Part shown: positions 41,790-50,300 of the stretch, piece after piece
How the letters are laid out: each line of letters begins with the position of its first letter
Position numbering within the stretch: position 1 is the first letter of the stretch
NCBI GenBank assembly: GCA_965228975.1
Contig: OZ245851.1
Span: 5,626,827-5,690,826, forward strand
Origin: JAJFJD01 sp965228975
GTDB lineage: Bacteria > Pseudomonadota > Alphaproteobacteria > UBA8366
Length of the DNA stretch: 64,000 bases
Direction of reading: 5' to 3'
Notes under the pieces: generated by a model
Seen by the model: the letters and a program-made list of their open reading frames with translations, nothing else
Database searches by the model: none
What the model was told of the DNA's origin: nothing
Translations under genes and position numbers: made by a program

Positions 41790-42368
41790 ATGAGCAGTCG
41801 CCCCGCAGCCATGGACGTCTTGCGGCAAGAACATGCCAACATGACGTTGCTGCTCGATTTGTTGGAGCGTCAGATCGCGGCGCTCCGGCAGGAGAAAGAC
41901 ACGGATTTTGTCTTGATCGGCGGGATCGTCGATTACTTCCTGACCTATCCGGATCTCATGCACCATCCCAAAGAGGATATCCTGTTCCACCGCCTGCAGG
42001 AATTGGACCCTGCGGCCGCCGAGAAAGCGCAAGGGCTGGTGTCCGGTCACGAGGCGCTCGGCCTTCTGGCCCGCAGCCTCGCCCGGGCCATGGTGGATCA
42101 TCTGCTACAGGAGACGGACGAATCCCGGCTTTGGCTCTGCAGTCTCGGCCAGGACTTCATCGACAAGAATCGTCACCATATGGCCGGGGAAGAGCAGGAT
42201 TTCTTCCCCGCCGCGCTCCGCACGCTCAGCGAGGACGATTGGGCGGTTCTCGGCGGTAAGATCAGCACCCGCGAAGACCCGCTATTCGGCGGCGTGGTCG
42301 AAAGCCGCTTCCAGTCCCTTCATCAATTCCTGGCGGACCGGCAGGACGAGGTCGCACTCGAGTGTTAA
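41790..42368 (+). CDS. hemerythrin domain protein
   Basis: A 192-residue four-helix hemerythrin-like protein with a probable di-iron site. Ligand candidates are His in LRQEHANM, HHPKED, SGHEALG and the HHMAGEEQDFF segment, in the family's order. Such proteins sense or store oxygen, NO or iron. GGAAGGAG lies just before the ATG at 41790. It converges with the aminotransferase gene. Confidence 0.88.
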   Translation: MSSRPAAMDVLRQEHANMTLLLDLLERQIAALRQEKDTDFVLIGGIVDYFLTYPDLMHHPKEDILFHRLQELDPAAAEKAQGLVSGHEALGLLARSLARAMVDHLLQETDESRLWLCSLGQDFIDKNRHHMAGEEQDFFPAALRTLSEDDWAVLGGKISTREDPLFGGVVESRFQSLHQFLADRQDEVALEC

Positions 42369-42395
42369 CGCGGTGTCGGTTCGTTTGCGTGACGC

Positions 42396-43691
42396 TTAGG
42401 TTTCTCCAACAACCTCGGGCAATGCCTTCAACACCGCGTCGATCTCGGCGTGGGTGTTGTAGTGGCAAAAGGAAACGCGCACGCAGTCGTCCAGGTTCAC
42501 CGCGTTCAAGACGAAGCGCGAGCTTGAGGCCGCGTCGCTCCCGCGGTGATGGATGCGGATTCCCCGCGCATCGAACGCATCGATGATGTCCGTGCTCTTG
42601 CGTCCCTTCACCGCGAAGCAAACGGCGCCTTCGCGGGCCTCCAGTTCCGTGTCGCCGATCAGTGTTACGGAATTGTAGGCGGCGAGGCCGGGAAGCTCGT
42701 CCGTGCCGTTGATCAACCGGTCGATCAGGTTGACCTCATGGGCCGTGGCGGCATCCAAGCCGGCGACCAGTTGGTATCGCTTGTCCGCCGAGTCGGTGAA
42801 GTGCCCACCGAGCCAGCACAGATAGTCATGCACCGCCGTGAAGGCCGCATACAGGCTAGGGTCCGGGCTGCCGAGCGTCCAGTTGGTGTCCGGCTTGCCG
42901 ACCATCCGGTCGTTATGCGGCATGTTGGCGAGCCGGTCGGACATCCAGGCGAACGCGCCGCCGCGCCGTGCATAGGCTTTGTACGGGGCGAACACATAGG
43001 CATCGACATCGTCCCGCTCGGCGTGGATCGGGCCATGCGGCGCGTGCTGAATGCCGTCGCAAATGATCAGGCAATCCGGCGCTATGCCTTTGATCGCCGC
43101 CGAGATGCCGCCCAGATCGACGCGTTTGCCGCTGACATGGCTAGTGTGGATGACCGTGGCGAGCCGGGTGTCCGGCCGCATCGCATCCGCATAGTCCTGG
43201 GGCGACACGACGCCGGTGTCGGAGTCGAGCGGGATGTCGATATGCTCGTGTCCGAAAGCCTGCGCCCAGCAATGCGCGGCGTCATGGCTGGCGGCATGTT
43301 CCAACGACGAGGACAGCACAGATCCTTTTTCAACATTCTCCAGGCCGGATCGAACCAGCCGGAACAGGATTTCCGTGCCCGTCGCGCCGTACAGGACCTG
43401 TCCGCTTTCCGCGCCGAAGAACCGCATCAGGTTTTCCGTGGTCTGCCGCATCATGTCGCCAATATGCCCGGCCGCGACGTTGCGCCGGCTCGGGGAATCG
43501 GGATAGGCGGCGACCTCCGCGCTCCGCGCGATGGCGTCTTTAAGGAGCAGCGATCCGCCGCCGCTCTCCAGGAAAATACGCGGGCCGGATACGGGGTCGC
43601 TCTCCATATGGTGAAAACGGTCCCGGATTTGCGCCATCAACGCGTCGTCGATCGGGCTATGAGGGGCACTCGGCCTTGCGTCATCTGCCAT
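42396..43691 (-). CDS. class V aminotransferase / cysteine-desulfurase-like PLP enzyme
   Basis: A 431-residue fold-type I PLP enzyme. The Schiff-base lysine is probably Lys238 in VFAPYKAYARRGG, preceded by the cofactor aspartate in IICDGIQHAPHG. ATGTEILFRL and SSLEHAASH are the phosphate- and substrate-side segments typical of the NifS-like group. It lacks the C-terminal catalytic cysteine loop that I would expect of a true sulfur-transferring NifS, so a lyase or transaminase role is equally likely. Next genes upstream are an aspartate-dehydrogenase-like and a TcuA-like protein on the same strand. Confidence 0.85.
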   Translation of the reverse strand: MADDARPSAPHSPIDDALMAQIRDRFHHMESDPVSGPRIFLESGGGSLLLKDAIARSAEVAAYPDSPSRRNVAAGHIGDMMRQTTENLMRFFGAESGQVLYGATGTEILFRLVRSGLENVEKGSVLSSSLEHAASHDAAHCWAQAFGHEHIDIPLDSDTGVVSPQDYADAMRPDTRLATVIHTSHVSGKRVDLGGISAAIKGIAPDCLIICDGIQHAPHGPIHAERDDVDAYVFAPYKAYARRGGAFAWMSDRLANMPHNDRMVGKPDTNWTLGSPDPSLYAAFTAVHDYLCWLGGHFTDSADKRYQLVAGLDAATAHEVNLIDRLINGTDELPGLAAYNSVTLIGDTELEAREGAVCFAVKGRKSTDIIDAFDARGIRIHHRGSDAASSSRFVLNAVNLDDCVRVSFCHYNTHAEIDAVLKALPEVVGET

Positions 43692-43786
43692 GGCGAAATC
43701 TGTTCCTGAAGTTGTCGGGGGCGTTTGCGATGTTCAATCAACGCATAGTACGGGGCCGCGCATCGCCGGGGCAAATTTGAGGAACG

Positions 43787-44584
43787 CTAGCCGATCTTCA
43801 GCGTGGCATTCCGGCGGCGCACCGCGTCGACGATGCTCATCGCGGTGAGCCATGAGGACTTCCCGTCCTGCGGGCTGACGGTATTGGCAAGCTCGATCGT
43901 CATCGTGCCGGTCGCGCCCGTCAGGGCGATTTCGTGTGTGCTTCGGGTGTAGGCGGGGTCGGCCCAGAACTGGACGCGGGTCTTGTCGAACCCGATTCCG
44001 GCGAGCGCCAGGGTCGCGGTGACATTCGCTTTCTCCGCGAACAGAAGGGCGGCGCGCGCCGCAGTGTCGTCGAAGAACAAGACGGGGGCGGATACCGCCG
44101 ACAGGTCGGTCATCTCTTCGGCGGGTGTATTCTTCCAGAGAGCAGGCGCCTTGCGCGTGATGTAGGTGACGCTGTCCAACGTTGCATGGCGGGCGGCCGT
44201 GACGACGTCGACTCCGCCAATGGCGCCGGATGGAATGATCAACCGCGCGCCGCTGTGCGCCGCGGCGCTCAAGAGCCGCTCGCGGAATGCTGGTTCCGCC
44301 GTCACACCGACGGATACGGCGATGAGATCGACCCCGGCTTCGAGCACGGCTTCGCCGTATTGCCGCAGCGCCTCGTGGCTGGCGCATTCGACGACAAGGT
44401 CCGGCCCTTGCGCCAGCAAGTTTGCCGTGGTTTCGACCACGGGAACGTTGCCCAAGGCGGCTTTCACATTGGCTGCTTGGTGCGGTCGAGCCACGACCGC
44501 CGCATAGGCGATATCCGAATCGGACTTCAGGGCGTCGGCGACGGTTCGTCCGATCCCGCCGAACCCGATTTGCGCGAGTTTCAT
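43787..44584 (-). CDS. aspartate dehydrogenase-like oxidoreductase
   Basis: A 265-residue NAD(P)-dependent enzyme of the L-aspartate dehydrogenase (NadX) family. It has the Rossmann motif IGFGGIGRTVADAL at the start, VVECASHEAL, and the catalytic-region IPSGAIGGVDVV, followed by the TRKAPALWKNTP substrate segment. The family makes iminoaspartate for NAD synthesis or, in catabolic settings, oxaloacetate and ammonia. Its ATG overlaps the stop of the flavoprotein gene (ATGA), a link unlike the usual nadA/nadC context, so a catabolic role is more likely here. Confidence 0.88.
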   Translation of the reverse strand: MKLAQIGFGGIGRTVADALKSDSDIAYAAVVARPHQAANVKAALGNVPVVETTANLLAQGPDLVVECASHEALRQYGEAVLEAGVDLIAVSVGVTAEPAFRERLLSAAAHSGARLIIPSGAIGGVDVVTAARHATLDSVTYITRKAPALWKNTPAEEMTDLSAVSAPVLFFDDTAARAALLFAEKANVTATLALAGIGFDKTRVQFWADPAYTRSTHEIALTGATGTMTIELANTVSPQDGKSSWLTAMSIVDAVRRRNATLKIG

Positions 44585-46083
44585 GCCGGTCCGGCCCGGC
44601 GGTTGTCCGCATGGCGCGCGGCATTGGTCCCGGCGATCCGGCCGAATACCGCGCCGGCGACCAACCCGGATCCGCTCGGGTAGTTGAAATAGAACAGGCC
44701 GCCGATCATCTCGCCCGCGGCGTATAGTCCCGGAATCCGGTTGCCGTTGCGATGGATCACGCCGCCGTCGGTGTCGATCCGGACGCCGCCGAAGGTGAAT
44801 GTAAGGCCGCAGGTGACCGCGTAGGCCTGGAACGGCGGCGTGTCGATCGTGTTCGCCCAGTTGGATTTCGGGACGGCCAGCCCGTCCGTACCCCTGCCGT
44901 CCTTGATCACCGGATTGAACGGGATGTCTTGCCGGACCGCCGCGTTATAATCCTGCACGGTTCTCAGGAAGCCGCCGGCGTCGACGCCGTCGAGCTTGGC
45001 CGCCAATTCCTCCAGGCTGTCCGCCGTCACCTTGGTGACTTGCCGGATGCGGTATTCGTCGCGCAGCAGATCGTCGACCTTGGCGTCGAACACCTGCCAG
45101 GCGAACATACCGGGCTGCTGCTGCACCACATGGCCGTATTTCGCATAGGTGAAGTTCCGGAAATCGGCGCCTTCGTCGACGAACCGCTCGCCCTTGGCGT
45201 TCACCATGATCGAGAAGATGTAGCTGTGTTTCTGAAACCCGTCGCCCACGTCACGGTCGCCGAACGGCGGCGCGTTCAGGTCCCATCCAACCGCGTGCGA
45301 CCCGGACCAATGGCCCCACGGCATCGCGCCGATATCGAGCGCCATGGTAATGCCGCCGCCGTTGTTATGCTGGGTGCCGCGAACCTTGGCCAGGTCGTAG
45401 CCGGGGCCGAGATACCGCGTGCGCATTTCGGCGTTCGACTGGAAACCGCCGCAGGCCAATACGACGGCATCCGCGTGAATTTCGCGCCTCTCGCCATCGT
45501 GTTCCGCTACGACGCCGCAGACGGCCCCGCTCTTGGTGATCAGCGATATGGCGGTTGTCTCGTAGTGGACCGGAACATCATGGGTATCGGCGGCGTTGTA
45601 CAAGGCCGCCGTCAACTCCGGGCCGCCGCCCCAGAACATGCAGATCTGTCCGCCGAAGAACTTTATCCGGCCGTCGATCTTTTGCGATTGGCCCTTGTAC
45701 ATCGGCGCGAATTTTACGCCTTTGGACTTCATCCAGACCAGCGCGTCCCGGGAGTTGTCGACCAACGTCTCGGTAAGGTCCGGATCGCAGCGGTACTGCG
45801 TCAGCCGCCCCATGTCCTCGAGATAGTCTTCCCGCGTATAGGTGCCGAAATCGACGGTGCGCAGCTCTTCTTCGGTCAGGTCCATGACCTCCTGAATCTC
45901 GTCGAGGTCGTTAAAGACCCACCGCGAGGACCCGGCGACGAAAAACGTGTTGCCGCCGCGTTCGGATTGCGGTGCCGTTTCCAGCACGACCGGGTTTGCG
46001 CCCGCGTCCTTCGCCGCGAGGGCCGCACACAGGGCTGCGTTTCCGGCCCCGACGATGACGACATCCGCTTTCTCCACCTGCAT
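44581..46083 (-). CDS. FAD-dependent tricarballylate dehydrogenase-like protein
   Basis: A 500-residue flavoprotein of the fumarate-reductase/succinate-dehydrogenase flavoprotein superfamily, closest in pattern to TcuA. It has the FAD motif VIVGAGNAALCAALAA, GGNTFFVAGS, VVLACGGFQSNAEM, and the C-terminal FTFGGVRIDTDGGVI and GLYAAGEMIGG with FNYPSGSGL. No covalent-haem or Tat signal is seen. The start at 46083 follows AGGAG; a longer start at 46128 is possible. It probably oxidises a polycarboxylate or ketosteroid-like acid. It is coupled to the aspartate dehydrogenase-like gene. Confidence 0.85.
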   Translation of the reverse strand: MQVEKADVVIVGAGNAALCAALAAKDAGANPVVLETAPQSERGGNTFFVAGSSRWVFNDLDEIQEVMDLTEEELRTVDFGTYTREDYLEDMGRLTQYRCDPDLTETLVDNSRDALVWMKSKGVKFAPMYKGQSQKIDGRIKFFGGQICMFWGGGPELTAALYNAADTHDVPVHYETTAISLITKSGAVCGVVAEHDGERREIHADAVVLACGGFQSNAEMRTRYLGPGYDLAKVRGTQHNNGGGITMALDIGAMPWGHWSGSHAVGWDLNAPPFGDRDVGDGFQKHSYIFSIMVNAKGERFVDEGADFRNFTYAKYGHVVQQQPGMFAWQVFDAKVDDLLRDEYRIRQVTKVTADSLEELAAKLDGVDAGGFLRTVQDYNAAVRQDIPFNPVIKDGRGTDGLAVPKSNWANTIDTPPFQAYAVTCGLTFTFGGVRIDTDGGVIHRNGNRIPGLYAAGEMIGGLFYFNYPSGSGLVAGAVFGRIAGTNAARHADNRRAGPA

Positions 46084-46252
46084 TGATCTCAAGGCTCCTC
46101 GTTCCGCGTCGATCCTGTTGTCCGCCATTGCCGCATGGACCGTGGCGCGGCGTCAAACTAGTTCGGATGTTTTGTCCGATCCCGGTATTGTGCCCTAAGA
46201 TTTGTAGGCGGACGGAATGCCTGTACGAACAGGCTAGGCAGGAGAGTTGCAG

Positions 46253-47110
46253 ATGGACGTTATCCCACTGGCGCATGCGCTTGGTGTCGAGATACGGGGA
46301 ATTGATGTAACGGGTGCGGTCGCCGACGCCGATGTCGCCGCGATCAAGGAAGTGTGGCGGGAGGCGCATGTCATCGTCTTTCGGGGTGTCGACTGGACGC
46401 CGGACCAGCATATCGCCTTTTCCCGGCGGTTCCGCGACCTCGACGAACATGCGGCGACACCGCATGACACGCTCGACGGTTATCCCGAATTGCTCGAAAT
46501 CACCAACATTCCGAAGAACGGCCAGCCCTCGCAAACCCGCAATACCGGCCGTAACTGGCATTCCGATTACTCCTATACGAACCGTCCCGCCGCTGCATCG
46601 ATGCTGTACTGCGTGACGAAGCCGCCGGTCGGCGGCGACACGATGTTCTGCAACATGGCGCGCGCCTATGACGATTTGTCGGACAAGATGAAGGACATCG
46701 TCGCGGACTTGCAGTCGGTCTACGATTTCAGCCTCGTGTCCGGGGTCGGGAAACGCGATCCCGAAAAGATCAAGGAACTGCTCGAGATCAATCCGCCGAT
46801 CGCCCATCCCTGTGTCCGGGAACACGACGAGAGCGGGGCCAAGGCGCTGTACGTCAGCGAGCGCACCTCGCATTTCGACGGCATGACGCGGGAAGAAAGC
46901 GCGCCGCTGATCCAATATCTCTGCGCGCACGCGACCCGGCCCGAGAATGTCTATCGGCATCAATGGCAGGTCGGCGATCTCGTCTGCTGGGACAACCGCA
47001 CGACGATGCATCTGGCCTTGGGCGATTTCGACGAGAGCCAGCCGCGCCGCATGCTCCGCACGACCCTGCGCGGCGAACCGTCGGGATATGTCGTGCCGCC
47101 GGCGGCTTAG
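46253..47110 (+). CDS. TauD/TfdA-family dioxygenase
   Basis: A 285-residue Fe(II)/2-oxoglutarate dioxygenase. The metal triad is His103 and Asp105 (WHSDYSY) and His253 (TMHLALGD), with the nearby RRMLRTTLRG arginine for 2-oxoglutarate. VGGDTMFCNM and WDNR are family hallmarks. The start at ATG 46253 has AGGAGAG upstream and begins with the conserved LGVEIRGIDVT. It is divergent from the TcuA-like operon. The substrate is unknown; similarity to the TauD at 23092 is only moderate, so the two probably differ. Confidence 0.9.
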   Translation: MDVIPLAHALGVEIRGIDVTGAVADADVAAIKEVWREAHVIVFRGVDWTPDQHIAFSRRFRDLDEHAATPHDTLDGYPELLEITNIPKNGQPSQTRNTGRNWHSDYSYTNRPAAASMLYCVTKPPVGGDTMFCNMARAYDDLSDKMKDIVADLQSVYDFSLVSGVGKRDPEKIKELLEINPPIAHPCVREHDESGAKALYVSERTSHFDGMTREESAPLIQYLCAHATRPENVYRHQWQVGDLVCWDNRTTMHLALGDFDESQPRRMLRTTLRGEPSGYVVPPAA

Positions 47111-47113
47111 TCC

Positions 47114-48949
47114 TCATCCCGGTATAACCGGCAACTCGACGCGGGAGGCCCGCGCGGCGTCGAGATAGAGCGTCTGGCGGGCGACCTGCGTGCATCGGTT
47201 CAACCCGAGCGGTTCGCCGGTGTTCGGGTTGACGTCGTAATGCGGGAAGTTGCTGCTGGAGACGTCCACCCTGATCCGGTGGCCCGGTGCGAAGAAATTA
47301 CTCGTCGCTTGCAGTTGCAGTCGGATGCGATAGACCTCTCCCGGCTCCATGAACACCGGCGCGTCGAAGCCTTCGCGGTATCGCATCCGCAGGATCGAAT
47401 CGCCCAGGTTCAGCGCGTAGCCGTTGGGATAATCTTCGTTCGGCGGATATTCGTCGATCAGCTTGACGGTGAAGTCGGTGTCGACCGCGGACGAACTCAC
47501 CCATAAATGGCATGTGACCACCCCGGTCACCTCCACGCCGTCCTCCAGCGGCGGCGTACGGAAAACGATGACGTCGGGGCGCGCGGCGAGCGGCAGTTTC
47601 GGGCTGTCGTCGCCGGACATCGTGCCGCTGTTCTGGTCGAAGCCCCCGCCTTCGAGGAAGCCCGTGGTGCCGTAGTTGGTGAAGTTGCCGCCGACCGTCG
47701 GGACCGGGTTCGCCGGATCGAAATCGTATTGCACGGGGGCCGCATCCGCTGCCGGGCGGTCCGGCGACAGGGCGCCGCCGGGGCGGAAATACAGCGTCGT
47801 TTCCTCGGCCCGCGCCAAGGGCCATTCCTGTTCGTCGCGCCAGCGGCCGCCGTGGATCAATCTTCCCGCCGCATCGCGTTTGCCGCTGCCGCCGCCCATG
47901 ACGAAGATCTTTACCGGCGCCTCGTCGTCCAGCCCGGTGTCGAGACCTTTCATGTATTGGTCGAGCCAGCGCAGCCGCAGCCCGTTGTTGTCCTCCAGCG
48001 CGGCCTCGGGCCCGAACTCCACGTCCCCGGCCCAGGATTGGGTGAACATGTCGCCGCCGTGCAGCCATGTGCCGATCACCAGTCTCTTCGGCGTGCGGTG
48101 GCGTTTCTTTAACTCGGCGTATTTCCACAGCGTCGCCGTGATGTGATGCCCGTACCAGGATGTCTCGAGCAGCAGGGGGATGTCCGGGTAATCGTCGATG
48201 AACTCTTCGATGCAGAGATCGGGCGTCTTCCAATAATCCTCGTAGTCGCTGCGGGTGAGCATGTCGAAGAACCATTGCTCGTAATCCGGCGTGAGACGTA
48301 GCGGCGAACTGCCTTGGCGGAGCGGCTGGTGGATCAGCCACTTGGGGAGTGATGCCCACATTTCCGCGAGTTGCGCCTTGAGTCGCGGATCGGCGTTGGC
48401 TTGCTTACCGTTGAGCGCCATGAACACGACGTATTGAAAGGCGATCGCGTATTCGCAGGCACCTCCGTGGCGCATGGTCTGCCGGAAATAGTTATACGGC
48501 CCGTCGAACAAGACCTGGGTGGCGAGCTTCGGCGGATTCCGGACCGCCAAGGCCTGCTGCGTGGCGGTGGTGTAGGAGATTCCCACGGTGCCGATTCTGT
48601 CGCCGCACCATGGCTGCTCGGCTAGCCATCGCATGGTGGCCAATCCGTCGTCGGCCTCGTTGCGCAGGAACTCGAAATCCCCGTCGGACGACCACCGTCC
48701 CCGCACATCCTGGATGACATAGACATAGCCGCGCTGCGCGAAATACCGCCCGGCGATGGAGTAGGACATCCTGTCCTTGTTGTAGGGCGACCGCTCCAAA
48801 AGGACCGGCCATGCGCCATCGACGGCTTCGCCCTTCAACGCCGGACGATAAATTTCCAGATACAGCATGGCGCCGTCGTCCATGGCGACGCCGATATCCC
48901 GGTCGACGATGCTGTCGTATTGGCGGAATGACCCTTCGAAGGCTTTCAT
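47114..48949 (-). CDS. CocE/NonD-family hydrolase
   Basis: A 611-residue alpha/beta-hydrolase of the X-Pro dipeptidyl-peptidase (S15)/cocaine esterase type. Ser125 in GTVGISYTTAT is the nucleophile. Conserved DVRGRWSSDG lies before it, IGTWLHGG holds a likely catalytic His, and a jelly-roll C-terminal domain (PHYDVNPNTG, NRCTQVARQTLYLD) ends the protein. No signal peptide is seen. It would cleave an ester or amide. The ATG at 48949 (MKAFEGSFRQ) is chosen; 48961 is an alternative. It converges with the TauD gene four bases away. Confidence 0.9.
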   Translation of the reverse strand: MKAFEGSFRQYDSIVDRDIGVAMDDGAMLYLEIYRPALKGEAVDGAWPVLLERSPYNKDRMSYSIAGRYFAQRGYVYVIQDVRGRWSSDGDFEFLRNEADDGLATMRWLAEQPWCGDRIGTVGISYTTATQQALAVRNPPKLATQVLFDGPYNYFRQTMRHGGACEYAIAFQYVVFMALNGKQANADPRLKAQLAEMWASLPKWLIHQPLRQGSSPLRLTPDYEQWFFDMLTRSDYEDYWKTPDLCIEEFIDDYPDIPLLLETSWYGHHITATLWKYAELKKRHRTPKRLVIGTWLHGGDMFTQSWAGDVEFGPEAALEDNNGLRLRWLDQYMKGLDTGLDDEAPVKIFVMGGGSGKRDAAGRLIHGGRWRDEQEWPLARAEETTLYFRPGGALSPDRPAADAAPVQYDFDPANPVPTVGGNFTNYGTTGFLEGGGFDQNSGTMSGDDSPKLPLAARPDVIVFRTPPLEDGVEVTGVVTCHLWVSSSAVDTDFTVKLIDEYPPNEDYPNGYALNLGDSILRMRYREGFDAPVFMEPGEVYRIRLQLQATSNFFAPGHRIRVDVSSSNFPHYDVNPNTGEPLGLNRCTQVARQTLYLDAARASRVELPVIPG

Positions 48950-49152
48950 GGTTCGTCTCATGTATCGGGTTCGGCGCATGGCGGCTGGAAGTCGCCGCGT
49001 CATGGAAGATGATGCTTTCGATGCAACTTGATATCGTGATTTTGCCGACGGGGCGACGGTCAAATGGCTCATCCCGGGATGTTTTGCCCCGCCGACTTGC
49101 ACAGGCTGCGGTCATCAACTACCGTCCGGCCGTCCACAGAGGAGACCCATCC

Positions 49153-49677
49153 ATGGCTGACGATCACCCCCACGCCGAATGGTCCGGCGTGATGTTCGAC
49201 ATGATGCGGGATGCCGGTGTCAAACTCTTCGCCCATGTGCCCGACGCCGGCAACGACCGGCTTATTGCGCTGGCGGAAGAGCACAACGATACCCGCGCCG
49301 TGTTGCTGACCACCGAAGAAGAAGGCGTGGGAATCTGCGCCGGCGCCGATCTCGTCGGCGAACGTGCTGTCTTGTGCATGCAGTCCAGCGGTCTCGGGAA
49401 TTGCCCGAACTATCTCTCGCTCGCCAAGGGCGCGCGCTTTCCCTTGCTGATGATGATCAGTATGCGCGGCGACTACGGCGAGCAGAACCCCTGGCAATAC
49501 CCGATGGCGGGGGCGGTGGAGTCGTTGTTGGAGTCCATGGGCGTGTTGATCTTCAAGGTCGAGAGCCGGGATGACCTGGAGAAGGCGATAACGGCTGCGA
49601 TCAGCGCGTCGGGAAAAGGCGCGCAGTCGGCCGCGATCGTGCTGAGTCAAAAATTCTTGGGTGCGAAGGGATTCTGA
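49153..49677 (+). CDS. ThDP-dependent decarboxylase, alpha (PYR-domain) subunit
   Basis: A 174-residue protein equal to the pyrimidine-binding domain of thiamine-diphosphate enzymes, similar to the ComD/sulfopyruvate decarboxylase alpha subunit. The cofactor-activating glutamate is in TTEEEGVGICAGA (about 55-57), with MQSSGLGNCPN following. It needs the beta subunit two bases downstream for activity. GAGGAGA precedes the ATG. The natural oxoacid (sulfopyruvate, phosphonopyruvate or another) cannot be read out. Confidence 0.87.
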   Translation: MADDHPHAEWSGVMFDMMRDAGVKLFAHVPDAGNDRLIALAEEHNDTRAVLLTTEEEGVGICAGADLVGERAVLCMQSSGLGNCPNYLSLAKGARFPLLMMISMRGDYGEQNPWQYPMAGAVESLLESMGVLIFKVESRDDLEKAITAAISASGKGAQSAAIVLSQKFLGAKGF

Positions 49678-49679
49678 TC

Positions 49680-50270
49680 ATGGCGATATCACCGACAGCC
49701 AACATCGACCGGCGCGAGCTGCTGCCGCTGCTGTTTCCGAACCATCAGGACTGGCTCTTCGTAAGCGGACTGGCCGGCGCCTCCAAGGACGCGGCCGCGC
49801 TGACGAACGATGGCGCAAACATCTATACGATGGCCGGCGCGATGGGCGCGGCCGTCTCCATCGGGCTCGGCATGGCGCTCTCGGCTCCGGACCGTAAGAT
49901 TGCCGCGATCAACGGCGATGGCGAGATGCTGATGGGGATCGGGTCGCTGATCACCGTCGCGTCCGAAGCGCCGCAGAACCTGACGATCGTCTGCCTGGAC
50001 AACTCCATGCACGGCGAAACCGGCGGCCAGACGGGGCATACTTCGGCGACCGCGAATCTGGAAGCGATCGCGCAGGGCGCCGGCATCGGGTCGACGATGA
50101 CGATCTCGGAGCCCGACCAAATCGCCGATGCGGCGAAATTCATCGCCGAGGCGCCCGGCCCGCGGTTTCTGCTGGCTCGCATCCTTCCGACGGCGCCCAG
50201 CGCGTTCAAACGCGATCTGGACATGGCCGCCTGCCGCGTGCGGTTCAAACAAGGCTTTGCCGCCGGCTAG
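49680..50270 (+). CDS. ThDP-dependent decarboxylase, beta (PP-domain) subunit
   Basis: A 196-residue subunit carrying the diphosphate/Mg-binding motif of ThDP enzymes, from NGDGEMLMGIG to CLDNSMHGETGG (GDG...N spacing as in the family). With the preceding subunit it forms a split decarboxylase of the ComDE type, whose catalytic sites lie at the interface of the two chains. The two-base gap implies coupled translation. No comA-C, phosphonate or sulfolactate genes are adjacent. Confidence 0.88.
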   Translation: MAISPTANIDRRELLPLLFPNHQDWLFVSGLAGASKDAAALTNDGANIYTMAGAMGAAVSIGLGMALSAPDRKIAAINGDGEMLMGIGSLITVASEAPQNLTIVCLDNSMHGETGGQTGHTSATANLEAIAQGAGIGSTMTISEPDQIADAAKFIAEAPGPRFLLARILPTAPSAFKRDLDMAACRVRFKQGFAAG

Positions 50271-50300
50271 GAATTTTCCGGTAGATCGCGCGTCCGTGCG

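Noticed and set aside
31370..50270. Phosphonate biosynthesis from PEP mutase plus phosphonopyruvate decarboxylase
   Set aside because: The mutase-like proteins carry the KRCG/KKCG cysteine of C-C lyases, and the decarboxylase genes are 9 kb or more away on the other strand with no phosphonate genes between.
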